Shown here in pieces: positions 63,816 to 64,000 of a stretch of 64,000 bases of DNA. The DNA comes from Ecdyonurus torrentis (taxonomy: Eukaryota; Arthropoda; Insecta; Ephemeroptera; Heptageniidae). The translations under genes and the position numbers were made by a program. The notes below the pieces were generated by a model. It ran no database searches. It had not been told where the DNA came from and was given only the letters and a program-made list of their open reading frames with translations. How positions within the stretch are numbered: the first letter of the stretch is position 1; each line of letters begins with the position of its first letter. Where the stretch lies: positions 26,966,489-27,030,488 of the forward strand of contig OX439133.1 of the NCBI GenBank assembly GCA_949318235.1, in the 5' to 3' direction.

Positions 63816-64000
63816 ATTTGTTGCAAAAACAATAAACAATATCGTAAAAAAAAATAATAAATAATAATTTTGTTATCAAACCAGTAAATGATGATAATAA
63901 TAAGCGATACTCTGTTTGTTTTTTAAAGCAAGGCAAAATGAATACAAAAAATTATTATTGGTTGATTAATCTGTTAAAACCAAATTTATAAATATTAATT
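63816..64000. other. AT-rich end of window
   Basis: Nothing recognised. Confidence 0.5.

Overview
The window is animal genomic DNA: very AT-rich, densely packed with microsatellites, and with introns, GT/AG splice sites and TATA-type promoters. The exact group cannot be fixed from sequence alone. Secreted C-type lectins, a Penelope-like retroelement, tRNA-derived SINEs, TTAA-flanked and TA-flanked DNA transposon derivatives and many hairpin elements fit an invertebrate, probably an arthropod (inference). There is no bacterial or viral gene organisation. A 200-base run of N at 26689-26888 is an assembly gap.

Real host genes are few. Three are parts of a local C-type lectin cluster on the + strand: the 3' end of one gene at 2-118, a complete two-coding-exon gene at 15188-16903, and a second complete paralogue at 31211-32849. 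Each complete protein has a 23-residue signal-peptide exon, a helical neck and a C-terminal C-type lectin domain. A different, partial lectin exon lies on the - strand at 40857-41075. The 31 kb gene has a TATA box and a non-coding leader exon ending at 30409. A duplicated copy of that promoter and leader sits 7 kb further upstream (23230-23330) inside a segmental duplication (about 20.0-23.5 kb versus 28.5-30.6 kb).

Most of the rest is mobile or duplicated DNA. Region by region: SINEs at 1.1 and 8.9 kb; a TA-flanked long-TIR element at 2.4-3.5 kb; a 418-bp tandem repeat carrying three tRNA-like sequences at 10.3-11.5 kb; a head-to-head pair of truncated Penelope-like elements at 11.5-13.6 kb; large (TA)n, (TGTA)n, (GTAA)n and (TTTC)n tracts; a 1.1-kb inverted repeat at 25.3-26.4 kb; a LINE reverse-transcriptase remnant at 28 kb; a 2.7-kb inverted duplication at 37.3-40.1 kb; three and a half tandem copies of a 4.4-kb unit at 43.4-56.1 kb; a roughly 53-bp minisatellite with TGACGTCA in most units at 56.2-57.6 kb; a 217-bp near-perfect hairpin at 58.2 kb; a piggyBac-type element with intact TTAA duplications at 59.1-60.4 kb; and one foldback element nested inside another at 61.2-63.8 kb.

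The recurring theme is inverted duplication. At least ten palindromic structures from 0.12 to 2.7 kb are visible, several carrying complementary GA/CT microsatellites in their two arms. The most informative are the nested foldbacks (mobility), the 2.7-kb palindrome whose two arms both contain the same small MITE at the mirrored site (so it arose by inverted duplication), and the mirrored Penelope-like endonuclease ORFs.
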